Positions 25,524 to 34,813 of a stretch of DNA of 64,000 nucleotides are shown here, one piece after another; positions within the stretch are counted from its first letter, which is position 1, and each line of letters opens with the position of its first letter. The position numbers and the translations under genes were made by a program. The notes beneath the pieces are model-generated. The model had not been told where the DNA came from, did no database searches, and saw only the letters and a program-made list of their open reading frames with translations. Origin of the DNA: Alphaproteobacteria bacterium (GTDB lineage: Bacteria; Pseudomonadota; Alphaproteobacteria; Micavibrionales; Micavibrionaceae); the NCBI GenBank assembly GCA_009995595.1, contig JAACPE010000001.1, positions 1 to 64,000 of the forward strand. The letters run 5' to 3'.

Positions 25524-26862
25524 ATGGCACAACAAAAAGAATTTTCTATTCAGGCGATACTGACAATTTTTTCTCCGGAGTTGTCGGAAACAATACGCAG
25601 TAAAATTGAAGAAAACGGTAAATTTACGACTGTTACAGACAATGTATCGTCTGATCTATTACCCATGGCATTTGCATTATTATCCCTAGACATACCATAC
25701 CAAGATGAGAATGAAATTATTCAGATTACACATGCGTGTATTGTAAAAAAGGGCCAGCGGGTTGCAACTGGACAAATAAGGCTGCAAATAACAGACGTTA
25801 TTGAGTTGCCCAATATTAGCTATAAAGCTTTACTTGATGAATTGCCTAAAAGGTTCCAAGGGATTGGAAAAAAGGCCTTTTCAATTGGATACAAAAAAGT
25901 TGCCCCAAAAACGGGACAACACCTTTTTAAGGCATTGTTAAAATTATGTCCCGGCAAGGAACGCGAAATTCATAAACTAATTTCAAAACTAGATCAGGAT
26001 AAAATCATTCCAAGAACAGCACGAAATGAAGATGCTGCTGTGGAGAAGGACGCTTTTGGTTTGGCGCTTGATATATTTGGTGCTGATCGCAAAGATGTTT
26101 TGAGGCGCTGGGATGCGCAAGATGCATCTTTGGGGCAGTCTTTTTTGAGTGGCTTAAAGGAATATAGTGCTTATGAAGACGATATAATAAGCCACGATTT
26201 ACATACACTCCCAGGCTGGAATTCTGTATCGGAAGTGATAACAGGAGTTGTGGAGTTCGAAAATAGTAAGGGTGAAAAACTTACGGTTATAAATGCAAAC
26301 CGAAAACCAGCAGAAAAAGCTACGGGGACAGATCTTATTTATTTTCATCGTGATTATGAAGCCTTTACATTCGTCCAATATAAAATGATGGACAAGCATG
26401 GTAAGGAGGGAAGCGATTACTATTACAATCCCAACCAAAAATCTCATACAAGTGAATTTGCGAGGTTAAAAAATTTACAACAGTTAATAGACAAAGAGCC
26501 TGCTAGTGATAAATTGTTGGATTATCGTTTAGCACAAACACCAATTTTCTTTAAGGTTTGTAAAAAAATTGCAATTAAAAGCTGACGAAACGACTATTGC
26601 AGCGGGTGCTTATCTCCCTCTTGATCATTGGGAAAGACTAATTAAAGACCCATCCACAAAGGGGAAAAATGGTGGGTGCCAAATTGGTTACCATACTCTT
26701 CATAGCAGATATATTGGTACACAGACTTTTGTGGATTTAATGCAAAAAGGATTTTTGGGTACACACTCGCAGGCATCAAAGAAAATTGCTCTCTTTGTTG
26801 AAGATGCCATAAAAAATGGGCATTCGGTTATGTATGCGATAGAACAGAAAAAATCATGTTAA
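25524..26862 (+). CDS. possible PD-(D/E)XK nuclease next to Gabija, frameshifted
   Basis: Two overlapping frames: 25524-26585, then 26569-26862. Removing one A from the A7 run at 26562-26568 joins them into about 445 residues (…VCKKLQLKADET…). A candidate catalytic core is ATGTDLIYFHRDYEAFTFVQYK, that is D-x13-QxK, seen as TDLIYF and FVQYK around residues 272-290. The family is unknown to me. It diverges from gajA. The break may be a real inactivation, a sequencing error, or polymerase slippage on the A run. A role as an extra Gabija gene or an independent effector is open. Confidence 0.6.
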
Positions 26863-27067
26863 TTGTAAATATACTTGACGAAATGATAGCTTTTGTTTCA
26901 CTTTTGATGTCTTGGGGAAGTTACAAATTTGCGCATTAGGACTTGTCTATTTCACAGTGTACCCTGCCAGCACATTTTGGACATATAGCGAGGAATTTTA
27001 GTTCCCGAAAAACTTTTTCCACAAGCTGAAAAGTGGTCTGAAAAGGCCTCAAAATAGCTCTATTTAC

Positions 27068-27092
27068 TTACACAGTATATTACACATACACA
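27068..27092 (+). promoter_or_regulatory. TTACACA repeats, candidate integrase arm sites (right)
   Basis: TTACACA at 27068-27074 and 27080-27086, with a near copy ATACACA at 27086-27092. CTTACACAGT at 27067-27076 is identical to 2557-2566. It lies about 55 bp inside the right end of the element. The rest of 26863-27146 shows no gene. Confidence 0.55.
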
Positions 27093-27146
27093 TTTTTAAA
27101 TCCAAATAACTAAATTAAATCAATGAGTTAATATATGTATATATAC

Positions 27147-27196
27147 GGCTCATAACCTGAAGGTCGTAGGTTCAAATCCTACTCCCGCAACCAATT
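27147..27196 (+). repeat. attR: right copy of the 50-bp direct repeat
   Basis: Identical to 2457-2506. It carries the anticodon arm, T-arm and acceptor 3' half of tRNA-fMet, but the 5' half is missing, so this copy is not a functional tRNA. It marks the right end of the element. Confidence 0.93.
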
Positions 27197-27400
27197 TTCA
27201 TAATCTGTAATTTCTCTTGAAATATTCAACAACGCTTAACGCCGGAAACGCAGGCGTTTCTTGCCTTATAGCTGAAGAGCACCCTCTCGAAAAATCAACA
27301 AGTTTAGTTCGCATTCTCTCTCTAAATGCCGTTTTTTCTCTGTGAGAATGACCTCATTATGCAAACGGGTCCTTCAGGTTTCACTTTTAAAGACTCTAGA

Positions 27401-27435
27401 TTGGTACTTAAAGTCCGTGGACTTATCATCACCAA
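27401..27435 (+). promoter_or_regulatory. C-box operator of the restriction-modification system
   Basis: A perfect palindrome AAGTCCGTGGACTT (27411-27424) lies inside wider TTGGT/ACCAA arms (27401-27405, 27431-27435). The central GT between AGTCC and GGACT arms is typical of restriction controller (C-protein) boxes. It lies just before the controller gene. GATTGGTACTTAAAGT (27399-27414) recurs upstream of the methylase gene. Confidence 0.75.
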
Positions 27436-27454
27436 TACTGCGATTATGTTTTCC

Positions 27455-27682
27455 ATGGCAAAAGATGAAAATTCAATCCTTATATGTTTTGGAAAGAGAG
27501 TTCGCAACCTCAGAGAGGCAAGAGGGCTTTCTCAAGAGCATTTTGCGCATCTAACCGATTTGGATCGAAGTTATATCGGCGGGGTGGAAAGAGGCCAAAG
27601 AAACATAAGCCTTAAAAATTTAGAAAAAATTGCAACAGCATTAGAGATGTCATTAGAAGAATTGCTCGGGGGTGTTAAATGA
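27455..27682 (+). CDS. restriction controller protein (C protein), XRE family
   Basis: 75 residues, one HTH: KRVRNLREARGLSQEHFAHLTDLDRSYIGGVERGQRNISLKNLEKIATALEM spans about residues 13-64; the recognition helix is DRSYIGGVERG. C proteins time restriction enzyme expression behind methylase expression. The start lies after the C-box; an earlier start would place the operator inside the gene. ATG at 27446 is a near alternative. The stop overlaps the nuclease start by 4 nt. Confidence 0.88.
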   Translation: MAKDENSILICFGKRVRNLREARGLSQEHFAHLTDLDRSYIGGVERGQRNISLKNLEKIATALEMSLEELLGGVK

Positions 27683-28780
27683 ACCATCTGTCTGATGTCT
27701 TCAAATATATATCTTATTTTCGCCATGCGGGACATCAAGTAGGTCGCAAAGTTGGTGATATGTTGGAGGTGCTTACTTATTCAGCATTAGCTAGAGAAAA
27801 TGATCTTTTGAGTAGGCTATGTGTGGAACCGAAATTGCATGGATTTTCTGATGCTGGCCATAAAGTTGAATTTGTTCTTTTTAAGGACAAAAATCTCGAT
27901 CCTAATAATAAGCCCCAAATTATCAAAGGCGGTGATATAAAAAATCCCAATAATATTATTGCATTTATTGAATGTAAAAGAGTGGGTGTGGAGCAAACAA
28001 TTAATACCAGCTTCAAAAAGAACTTTCTAAAAAATGGCAATAATAAAAATTACATCATTCCATTTGATGAAGATTTAAGAGTATCTTTTGCTCCACGAGG
28101 GCAAGAAAGACATGAATATGCAGTAAAATTTACCAGAGATAGTAAAGTTTTGGTGACAAAAGAGGGTAGTGTTCTTGCTGGAAGAAGATCTTACAGCCCA
28201 TTTTCGAATTATTTTTCCGCTTTTTGAAAATGGAGAGTCTACTGCAATTGGTAATGGCGGAAGCTTGCGCGATTATGACCATAAACTAAAGGCGTGCCGA
28301 ATTCTTGAAATTAACGGATCAAATGAAGACGGCGTCTTTGGTCTCTTAAATGATTGTTTATCAGGACCTCAAACTCCCGAAAAAGCGAAGCAATCATCTT
28401 TTGTAGCATTGGATGTTAGAAAAAAAAGATTTAATAGCTTTGATAAGAGGCCTAATGAAAAGGAAATGCCCAGTATATTGGTTCTTACTGAATTTTCGCA
28501 CTGGGAACAAAAAAGTCAAAATATGATAAAATCATGTCTTGATAAAAACTTCGTGATTGACGACAGCGTTATTGTTGAAGCTTTTGAGAGCTTTGAAGAA
28601 CAATTTGGAGCGGATTTTTACGACAAAATAACAAAAGACAACTACGAAAAGGACGCTGATGTAAAAAATATAACAGATAGCATCTTAAATAAATACCAGG
28701 GTAAAATTTTCAGAGATATTGAAGATGGTATTTTAAAGAAAATCGTCATTATCGATGGTAATGTAGAATTTATTTCTTAA
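27679..28780 (+). CDS. type II restriction endonuclease, frameshifted
   Basis: Two frames, 27679-28227 and 28169-28780. Deleting one T from a T5 run (28212-28216 or 28221-28225) joins them into about 366 residues. The first part has GHKVEFVLF and a later FIECKRV, fitting a PD-(D/E)XK core with E-x-K. It follows the C gene by a 4-nt overlap, and its end converges with the methylase gene. If the shift is real, the nuclease is cut before residue 190 and restriction is lost while methylation persists. I cannot give its target. Confidence 0.75.
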
Positions 28781-30002
28781 AAATAAGAATGCCATCCTTT
28801 TTTTCATTATCCGTGCCATGATAATCAGCTCTATGTTTGTAAGCGTATTTGCCTAAACCGTAATGCGTTGTTCGATAGTTAACTTCTTCCAAGCGATAGC
28901 CTATATTTTCTACAATCTCGATTGTTTGATCTATAACAGGGATAAGTTTTCCGTTCCTTGTACAATCTCCGATGACTATTGCTAATGTACTGCCATTCGG
29001 CTGTATTCTATAAGTCTCGCGGTAGCATTTATCTAAATGATTAAAATATTCTTCTGTAATTTTTTCATTTGCAGGGTGCGCTTTCATTTCCTCTTTATAA
29101 AAATTCTTTTTTTCTTCGGTGTATTCTGCCTCGAAAGGTGAACCCCAATAAAATTCCAAGCTATATACGGGCGCATAATTAAAGCTATTTAGGTATGGTG
29201 GATGGCTTATCACTAAATAGCATTTTTTATCATCAAGTAATTTGGGAAGATTGGTATTATCGGCAATAAAGCAATCGGCGATTAAATTCTTGTCCGTTTG
29301 TAAATTAAACTCAGCATGGTCGGCACTCATATCTGAAATTTTCTTTGAAAATGCTGAAATCACGTCACGTTCTTTTTTGTTTTTATTTATATGGGGCCTT
29401 ACCTCGGCATCGTGTGCTTTTGAAACACGTCTAATTATTCCAATAAAAGCTACAAGCATAAAATCTCTTATTGCGCCACTATTCATAGTGAGAATGTAAT
29501 CTTGAATCGCACAAAGATCTCTGGATGCTTGAGGAGAAAACCATTTGTTAACAAAAGCATCTTCTGGGGACGAGAAGTTTTCCTTATTGTTTTCAAACCA
29601 CGTGACTAATTTAAAAAGTTCTTTTTTTACATCAGCAGTGTCGATGTATCTGGCCTTTACATTAGAGGCTAAGACCGACAGCCAGCTTATATCCACACCG
29701 TATGATTTAATGCCTCTTAACTTTGCTTCAATTAATGTTGTTCCAGAACCACAGAAATTGTCTAAAACATAGTGATCTGGAGATGGCGGTAGAATTTGCT
29801 CTAATATCTGGCCGGCAACAGCAGATGGAAATTTTCCGTAGTATCTATAGTCGCTATGCACCAAGTAGGATAATTCAGATATAGTATAAGGAATATCCCA
29901 TTCGTTGATTTTTATAGGCTTGTTTTGAAGAGTTGTGATCTGAGGAAGATATTTTTTGTAAATAACATCTTCGTTTTCAAATAAAGCCAAATTCTGACGC
30001 AT
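28770..30002 (-). CDS. site-specific DNA methyltransferase (N4/N6 type)
   Basis: 410 residues. AdoMet motif I is LDNFCGSGTTLIEA (about 80-93), preceded by YRYYGKFPSAVAGQIL; the catalytic motif IV is ISHPPYLNSFNY (about 263-274). The order, motif I before IV, fits amino-methyltransferases, N6-adenine or N4-cytosine. It protects host DNA from the nuclease encoded on the opposite strand. AAAGGA lies upstream of the ATG at 30002. The GATTGGTACTTAAAGT sequence at 30018-30033 lies in its leader, so the C protein may control it too. Confidence 0.9.
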   Translation of the reverse strand: MRQNLALFENEDVIYKKYLPQITTLQNKPIKINEWDIPYTISELSYLVHSDYRYYGKFPSAVAGQILEQILPPSPDHYVLDNFCGSGTTLIEAKLRGIKSYGVDISWLSVLASNVKARYIDTADVKKELFKLVTWFENNKENFSSPEDAFVNKWFSPQASRDLCAIQDYILTMNSGAIRDFMLVAFIGIIRRVSKAHDAEVRPHINKNKKERDVISAFSKKISDMSADHAEFNLQTDKNLIADCFIADNTNLPKLLDDKKCYLVISHPPYLNSFNYAPVYSLEFYWGSPFEAEYTEEKKNFYKEEMKAHPANEKITEEYFNHLDKCYRETYRIQPNGSTLAIVIGDCTRNGKLIPVIDQTIEIVENIGYRLEEVNYRTTHYGLGKYAYKHRADYHGTDNEKKDGILIFKK

Positions 30003-30017
30003 GTGGGAATCCTTTTT

Positions 30018-30048
30018 GATTGGTACTTAAAGTAAGCATGATATCATG
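30018..30048 (-). promoter_or_regulatory. C-box-like site and palindrome before the methylase gene
   Basis: GATTGGTACTTAAAGT (30018-30033) is identical to 27399-27414, half of the C-box region. It is followed by a perfect palindrome CATGATATCATG (30037-30048). It lies 16-46 nt before the methylase start, where a bound C protein could limit or activate expression. Confidence 0.65.
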
Positions 30049-30442
30049 AGTTATTTTTGTCAACCCTGATGTTGAAGTTTTGCGCTTTAAATTTAATCTA
30101 TTGATTTATAATGAAAATTTAATTCTGCGAACGTCAATTTCGTTTAGTTCATACATCCACCACACAACCAATTTACAAAATGTATGGATTTGTGTGCTCT
30201 GTATAAGGCATGCTACTATAATTCTTCACATAAAAGCTAATTTCTGACTATTCTATTTAGTATCGTATTCAAATACCCTGACGACTTAAGCTACATCCCA
30301 TCAGAGCCTATGATGCAGAGTAAGAGCTTGCATAAACGACAAATCTCTTGGTATAAAATCTACTTACCGTTCATCCTCCGATTAGCTTTAAGCAATGCGA
30401 AGCAGAGGTTAAAGTTTTGTAAGATGAGATTAGAAAACCTAA
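30049..30442. other. AT-rich intergenic region without a gene
   Basis: I see no open frame with a ribosome site, no RNA gene, no further copy of the 50-bp repeat, and no clear terminator. It separates the restriction system from the TetR gene and may hold remnants of older insertions. Confidence 0.6.
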
Positions 30443-31051
30443 TTAAATTTCACGCACCATTACTTTTATGTTTGACATGAAAGCAGTTATTATATCCTCA
30501 AGATCTTTAATATCAGAAACACTGCGTGAAAATGTCCATATGCCGTATATTGATGTCATTAAATACCTGGCCATGGCCTTAAGTTTTTTTCTTGGGATTT
30601 TCCTATCTTTCGTCTCATTACAAAGTATTTGACATAGTGCACTGCTTAAACGATCATTAAAGGCGTTAACGATGTCTCGAAAATCTTTATCATGCGGGGA
30701 GCTTTCATTCATTGTGTTCGCTATAAAGCATCCTTTGTAGGGCGGTGTTTGAGTTCGCAGTTTATCCAAAAGCCAGTCAAAATATTGCTGCAAATTGTCG
30801 AGCGTTGCATCAGGTTCTTCCAGATACCCGACAGGCTCTTTTAAGAAAACATCGTTGAAAAACAGAAGGCTTGCCTCAAACAATCCTTTTTTACTTTTGT
30901 ATTCATAGTAGATGCTGCTGCGGCTATAGCCTGTAGTCTTAACCAAATCATCCATAGACGTGCCGTAAAAGCCAAATTCCAAAAAATGCATGAAGGCTTT
31001 TGGTAGTAAATCTGCACGTGTTTTCGATTTCTCTATTGACATCTTAACCAT
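30443..31051 (-). CDS. TetR/AcrR-family transcriptional regulator
   Basis: 202 residues. The HTH lies at about 14-60 (GFYGTSMDDLVKTTGYSRSSIYYEYKSKKGLFEAS) with the rest a helical ligand-binding domain. Such regulators are usually ligand-released repressors. It diverges from the membrane-protein cluster that starts at 31261, with a palindromic site at 31065-31084 between them, so it probably represses both itself and that cluster. ATG at 31042 is an alternative start. No ligand can be named. Confidence 0.92.
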   Translation of the reverse strand: MVKMSIEKSKTRADLLPKAFMHFLEFGFYGTSMDDLVKTTGYSRSSIYYEYKSKKGLFEASLLFFNDVFLKEPVGYLEEPDATLDNLQQYFDWLLDKLRTQTPPYKGCFIANTMNESSPHDKDFRDIVNAFNDRLSSALCQILCNETKDRKIPRKKLKAMARYLMTSIYGIWTFSRSVSDIKDLEDIITAFMSNIKVMVREI

Positions 31052-31064
31052 CTATTGTAATGTA

Positions 31065-31084
31065 TTTGGAATGATCGTTCCAAA
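31065..31084. promoter_or_regulatory. TetR-type operator palindrome
   Basis: TTTGGAATGATCGTTCCAAA: perfect arms of TTTGGAA and TTCCAAA around GATC, with one pair of mismatched bases. It starts 14 nt upstream of the TetR start codon. Confidence 0.65.
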
Positions 31085-31260
31085 ATTTGTTTGTTAATAT
31101 TATTCCTCTTAGAATTCAAGTATACGGCATGGTTACTAAAAAATAAAAATTTTCTCGATCATAGCCTTAGGTGTATTTGAAATGGTATCCCGACCTACCG
31201 CTGTGTTCTGAATTTGAAACGATTGAAACCACTCGTTGTCATGATGAAAAGAAATAGTCA

Positions 31261-31737
31261 ATGAACGATACACAATACCACAACACGGCACATAAAATCA
31301 TAAATCTGTTTATGCTTAAAGTCATTGCAATACTTATGACACTGACTTTATTTCGGGCACAGACAATATTCTTCATCCCCAAGATTGAGATGTTTGGTGG
31401 CATTACCCCAAATGGCTGGCTTGGTCCCTGGGCGAGCGATTTTGTTATTGGTTTGCTTGTACCAGTAATGGTTTATCTGGCGTTAAAAGCGAAAGGCGCT
31501 CGAATATGGGGGCTTCTTGTCATTTATAACGCCGTTGGCGCATTTGATTATTCACAAGGATTGATTACACAATGGGTGAGCCCTATGCCCGTAGAAATGG
31601 CTTCTCAGATAAGTGTTTATTTGGGAATAGGCGTATTCATGATTTTCCAGCTCATAGCTCTTACACTTTTGTTTAGGACCGATGTTATACATCATTTTTC
31701 AGCTTCTTCACAAAAGAAGAGTATTATTAATGAGTAA
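31261..31737 (+). CDS. small membrane protein of unknown function
   Basis: 158 residues with four hydrophobic segments (about 14-33, 54-71, 78-97, 118-140). No enzyme motif. It is the first gene of the cluster controlled by the TetR regulator. It overlaps the next gene by 8 nt. Its function is unknown; a membrane partner of the MAPEG protein or the later exporter is possible from context. Confidence 0.7.
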   Translation: MNDTQYHNTAHKIINLFMLKVIAILMTLTLFRAQTIFFIPKIEMFGGITPNGWLGPWASDFVIGLLVPVMVYLALKAKGARIWGLLVIYNAVGAFDYSQGLITQWVSPMPVEMASQISVYLGIGVFMIFQLIALTLLFRTDVIHHFSASSQKKSIINE

Positions 31738-32242
31738 TCTTATTATTCTCAATATCCAAATATTGTCAGCAATTTGCATTTATTTGCTCATTTACAGAGT
31801 TTATCTCCGCGATTGGTTTAATACTCGTGATTTTAGAGCGGCAGTTTTACCACTTCTTATTCTTCACAGCTTTCGTTATTTAGGTTTGAGTTTAATAGTT
31901 ACAGGACAAATTGCATCAGAAGTTCCGCGCGGTGCTTTACAAATTATGGCATGGGGAGATTTTGCCGCAGGGTTCGCCGCTTTGCTCGCAGCCATAACAA
32001 TTGCTTCAAAATCAAAAAGAGGGCCATTCATGGTATTGTTGTTTTCCGTGATTGGAATTGCTGATTTGATGGTTGTAGGGCCTACAGCTTACAACGCAGG
32101 TGTATTTGATGCAGATATAGGTACGATGTGGTTTATCCTCGTGACTTTGGCTCCAGCTCTCCTACTAACGCATGTCTATATTGTTTATAGGCTCTTTAAA
32201 TATTTTAAGTCTTGTTCAAAAAACGAATTAGGAAAAACATGA
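31730..32242 (+). CDS. membrane protein of unknown function
   Basis: 170 residues starting at ATG 31730, preceded by AAGAAGAG; an earlier in-frame ATG at 31682 lies deep inside the upstream gene. Four or five membrane segments (about 3-22, 36-56, 66-86, 95-112 and 125-150). No recognised family. It overlaps its neighbours on both sides, which shows an operon. Confidence 0.65.
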   Translation: MSNLIILNIQILSAICIYLLIYRVYLRDWFNTRDFRAAVLPLLILHSFRYLGLSLIVTGQIASEVPRGALQIMAWGDFAAGFAALLAAITIASKSKRGPFMVLLFSVIGIADLMVVGPTAYNAGVFDADIGTMWFILVTLAPALLLTHVYIVYRLFKYFKSCSKNELGKT

Positions 32243-32647
32243 TGACAATCGAAGCATTGAGTATCTTTACATACGGGTTATTGGTTTTTTTTAGGTGTAA
32301 TTATTCAAGCCACTTATAAAAGTAAAACAGCAGGGCCTGGTTATGGCTTCAGCAATAATGAAACGCCTCAGCCCAATAAAGGATTGATGGGCATTCGTAT
32401 TGATAACATGCTCGCTAATCTAAAAGAAGGCGCGCTGATGTACCTTCCGATTGCATTATTAGCGGTGTATTTTGATATTTCAAATGTTTGGACGTCTAAC
32501 GCCGCGCTCGTAACAATTATATCCAGAATAATTTACATACCTGTTTATATTATTGGTATTGAAAAACTCCGCACTCTTATCTGGGCGCCAAGTTTCCTGG
32601 CTATCCCCGCTATGGCATATGGTATTTATCTAGGAATAGGAGAATAA
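32239..32647 (+). CDS. MAPEG-family membrane protein, frameshifted
   Basis: Two frames joined by removing one T from the T8 run at 32285-32292 (LLVFLGVIIQATYKSK) give about 135 residues, the usual MAPEG length. Four membrane helices; the family pattern R-x3-N-x3-E (RIDNMLANLKEGALMYLPI) and the later SRIIYIPVYIIGI segment are clear. MAPEG enzymes act on glutathione or eicosanoid substrates in the membrane. The start overlaps the preceding stop (ATGA). It may be a true inactivation or an error. Confidence 0.75.
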
Positions 32648-32650
32648 ATC

Positions 32651-33136
32651 ATGAAATTTAAAGATAAAATAAATGTCCTCTCTGCTGTCGCTGCAGGTAT
32701 TTTTGCAGGCGGGACGTTGATGATCGGTGTGACCTTTGGTCTGCAGTGGAGTGATTTAAGCCCCGCTGAATTGGTCATTGCATTCCCTCATGATTGGAAA
32801 AATATTGCAACAACCATCATCCCGTTCGCCCTGTTGCAAACCTTTCTTATTCCACTGTCGCTTTATTTTTCCTGGAATAACAAGTGCGCGCGAAGGCTTT
32901 GGATCATAGCGCTTGGGCTATGGTTTGCGAATTGCACTATTACATCGGTTTATCACTTTCCAATCGTATTGCAGGGATTAAACGGAACAATCGAAACATC
33001 TGAAATTAGAGCCGTTGTTGATCAGTGGCTCTTATTTCATTGGCCGCGTGTCGCACTTGGGTTTGCAGCAACCATTTATGCTGTTTACGCCTGTATGATA
33101 ACTTACAAGAAAAGTGAAAAACATCATGAAGCTTAA
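32651..33136 (+). CDS. membrane protein, possibly DUF1772 type
   Basis: 161 residues, four hydrophobic segments (about 9-28, 51-70, 81-99, 134-152). The closing WLLFHWPRVALGFAA segment resembles the W-x3-H-W-x-R ending of DUF1772 (anthrone-oxygenase-like) proteins. The assignment is tentative. It starts 3 nt after the MAPEG stop and overlaps the SDR gene. Confidence 0.7.
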   Translation: MKFKDKINVLSAVAAGIFAGGTLMIGVTFGLQWSDLSPAELVIAFPHDWKNIATTIIPFALLQTFLIPLSLYFSWNNKCARRLWIIALGLWFANCTITSVYHFPIVLQGLNGTIETSEIRAVVDQWLLFHWPRVALGFAATIYAVYACMITYKKSEKHHEA

Positions 33137-33872
33137 AGATAAAATAATTTTAATCACTGGCGGGAATGCGGGCATTGGCGCAGAGATGGCGCGCCAACTC
33201 TCCAAGCAGGGTGCGAAAATAATAATCAGTGGCCGTAACGAAGAAACCTTAAGGGGTGTTGCAGATGAATATGGAGTTGATTATATACGCTGTGATGTGA
33301 CGAAAGAAGCAGATCAATATAATCTGCTAAAAGAGGTTAAAACTCGATATGGCAAGCTTGATGTTCTGATTAACAATGCAGGCATCATGAAAAAATATGC
33401 TTTTGCAGAGGATGAAATAACACTTTCAAATATACGAAATGAAATAGAGATTAATACGATTTCACCACTTACTCTCACATATCTATTTCTACCTTTACTC
33501 AAAAAAAGCAGCGAACCTGCTGTTGTGTTTGTATCCTCCGGCCTTGCTTATGTTCCGTTTCCTGCTACGCCTATTTATTCTGGCACAAAAGCGTTAATGC
33601 ATCATTGTGCGCAATCGCTGCGTCATCAATTCAAGGGCGATAATATAAAGGTGTTTGAATTACTGCCGCCACCAACTGACACAGCACTCGCTGATAATTT
33701 CAGAACGCCGAGTGTCAAGCTCATGCCTGTCGATAAAATGGTCGCTGAGTTTGTGCAAGGGTTAAAATGCAACAAATATGAAATTGCTGCGGGGATGTCG
33801 AAACAAATGCGCATCATAAGTAGAATTGCACCGAATTTTCTATTCAAACAACTGGCGAATACTTTTAAATGA
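33126..33872 (+). CDS. short-chain dehydrogenase/reductase
   Basis: About 248 residues, classical SDR. The cofactor motif is TGGNAGIG (about 10-17), NNAG is at about 82-85, and the catalytic YxxxK is in YSGTKALMHH (about 148-153), with a Ser about 14 residues before it. It oxidises or reduces a small substrate with NAD(P). The C-terminus resembles DltE-like oxidoreductases. GTG at 33114 is an alternative start. The end overlaps the TIGR01777 gene by 4 nt. Confidence 0.9.
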   Translation: MKLKDKIILITGGNAGIGAEMARQLSKQGAKIIISGRNEETLRGVADEYGVDYIRCDVTKEADQYNLLKEVKTRYGKLDVLINNAGIMKKYAFAEDEITLSNIRNEIEINTISPLTLTYLFLPLLKKSSEPAVVFVSSGLAYVPFPATPIYSGTKALMHHCAQSLRHQFKGDNIKVFELLPPPTDTALADNFRTPSVKLMPVDKMVAEFVQGLKCNKYEIAAGMSKQMRIISRIAPNFLFKQLANTFK

Positions 33873-34804
33873 CTTTTGAGAAAAAAATTGTTATCTGCGG
33901 TGCATCAGGGATGGTTGGGACTCTCCTGTCTAAACAACTCCATGAGGACGGACACAGTCTAATCCTAGTTGGGCGGAATGCTAAAAAATTAGAGCAAGCC
34001 TTCCCTTTTCAGGCTGAATTTTTAACATGGGACGCCCTGTCTAAGTACAACGCTAATGAAATAAGAATAATCATTAATTTAAGCGGTGCAGGGGTAAGCG
34101 ATAAAAAATGGACGCCAGACTATAAACCAACCATGCGCGATAGCCGACTTCAAACCACGCAAAATTGTGTTGAGATTTGCAAAAAAAATTCGAACATATG
34201 GCTTATTAATGCGTCTGCGGTCAGTGCTTACGGATTTTATGATTATGATCACGCGCCCTTTACTGAAGGCGATACACATAAAAGAACGGGCACGAATTTT
34301 CTGCAAGAACTCATTGATGATTGGGAAGAGACTGCTTTGAAAGCAGAGTTTTCAGGAAATCGCGTTACTTTGCTGCGCACGGGCATTGTGCTTGATCGCT
34401 CTGGGGGAGGTCTGCCCGCCATGGCAAAGCCTTATGCGTTTTTTATGGGCGGCCCTGTTGGAACGAGAGAGCAAATTATGTCATGGATTAGCCTGCGCGA
34501 TGTTGTGTCAGCCATCAAATTTATAATCAAAAAGCCAGATTTAACAGGCCCTGTGAATTTGACATCAACGGGAGCCTGTCGCCAAAGGGAATTTTCTAAA
34601 GCGCTAGGTAAAGCGCTTGTAAAGCCAAGCGCGGTTCATATGCTCGCCTTTATGATTAAAGCTACCATGGGACAAATGGGCGAGGAACTGGTTTTAACGG
34701 GTCAACGGGTTACGCCATCAAGGCTTTTAAAAAGCGGCTTTAAATTCCAAGATACTGATATAGATATATTTTTAGAAACACATTACAATTCTCACAACGA
34801 TTAG
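33869..34804 (+). CDS. TIGR01777-family NAD-dependent epimerase (YfcH-like)
   Basis: 311 residues, Rossmann fold. The NAD motif is GASGMVG (about 11-17). The family pattern INLSGAGVSDKKW (about 71-83) and SRLQTTQNC follow, and the late GQRVTPSRLLKSGFKF ending is typical. The substrate of this family is unknown. It is co-translated with the SDR gene and lies 9 nt before the exporter. Confidence 0.9.
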   Translation: MTFEKKIVICGASGMVGTLLSKQLHEDGHSLILVGRNAKKLEQAFPFQAEFLTWDALSKYNANEIRIIINLSGAGVSDKKWTPDYKPTMRDSRLQTTQNCVEICKKNSNIWLINASAVSAYGFYDYDHAPFTEGDTHKRTGTNFLQELIDDWEETALKAEFSGNRVTLLRTGIVLDRSGGGLPAMAKPYAFFMGGPVGTREQIMSWISLRDVVSAIKFIIKKPDLTGPVNLTSTGACRQREFSKALGKALVKPSAVHMLAFMIKATMGQMGEELVLTGQRVTPSRLLKSGFKFQDTDIDIFLETHYNSHND

Positions 34805-34813
34805 AAAGTCATC

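Noticed and set aside
25524-26862. Divergent gene read as Hachiman HamA
   Set aside because: No adjacent HamB helicase, and the length and motif do not fit. Only a generic nuclease-like core is visible.
27326-27454. Longer start for the controller gene
   Set aside because: It would place the C-box operator inside the gene, and the extra residues do not look like an HTH protein.
30120-30230. Interleaved short complementary segments
   Set aside because: ATACATCC/CACACAA and their complements are present but in an order that does not nest into a simple hairpin; they may be chance in AT-rich sequence.
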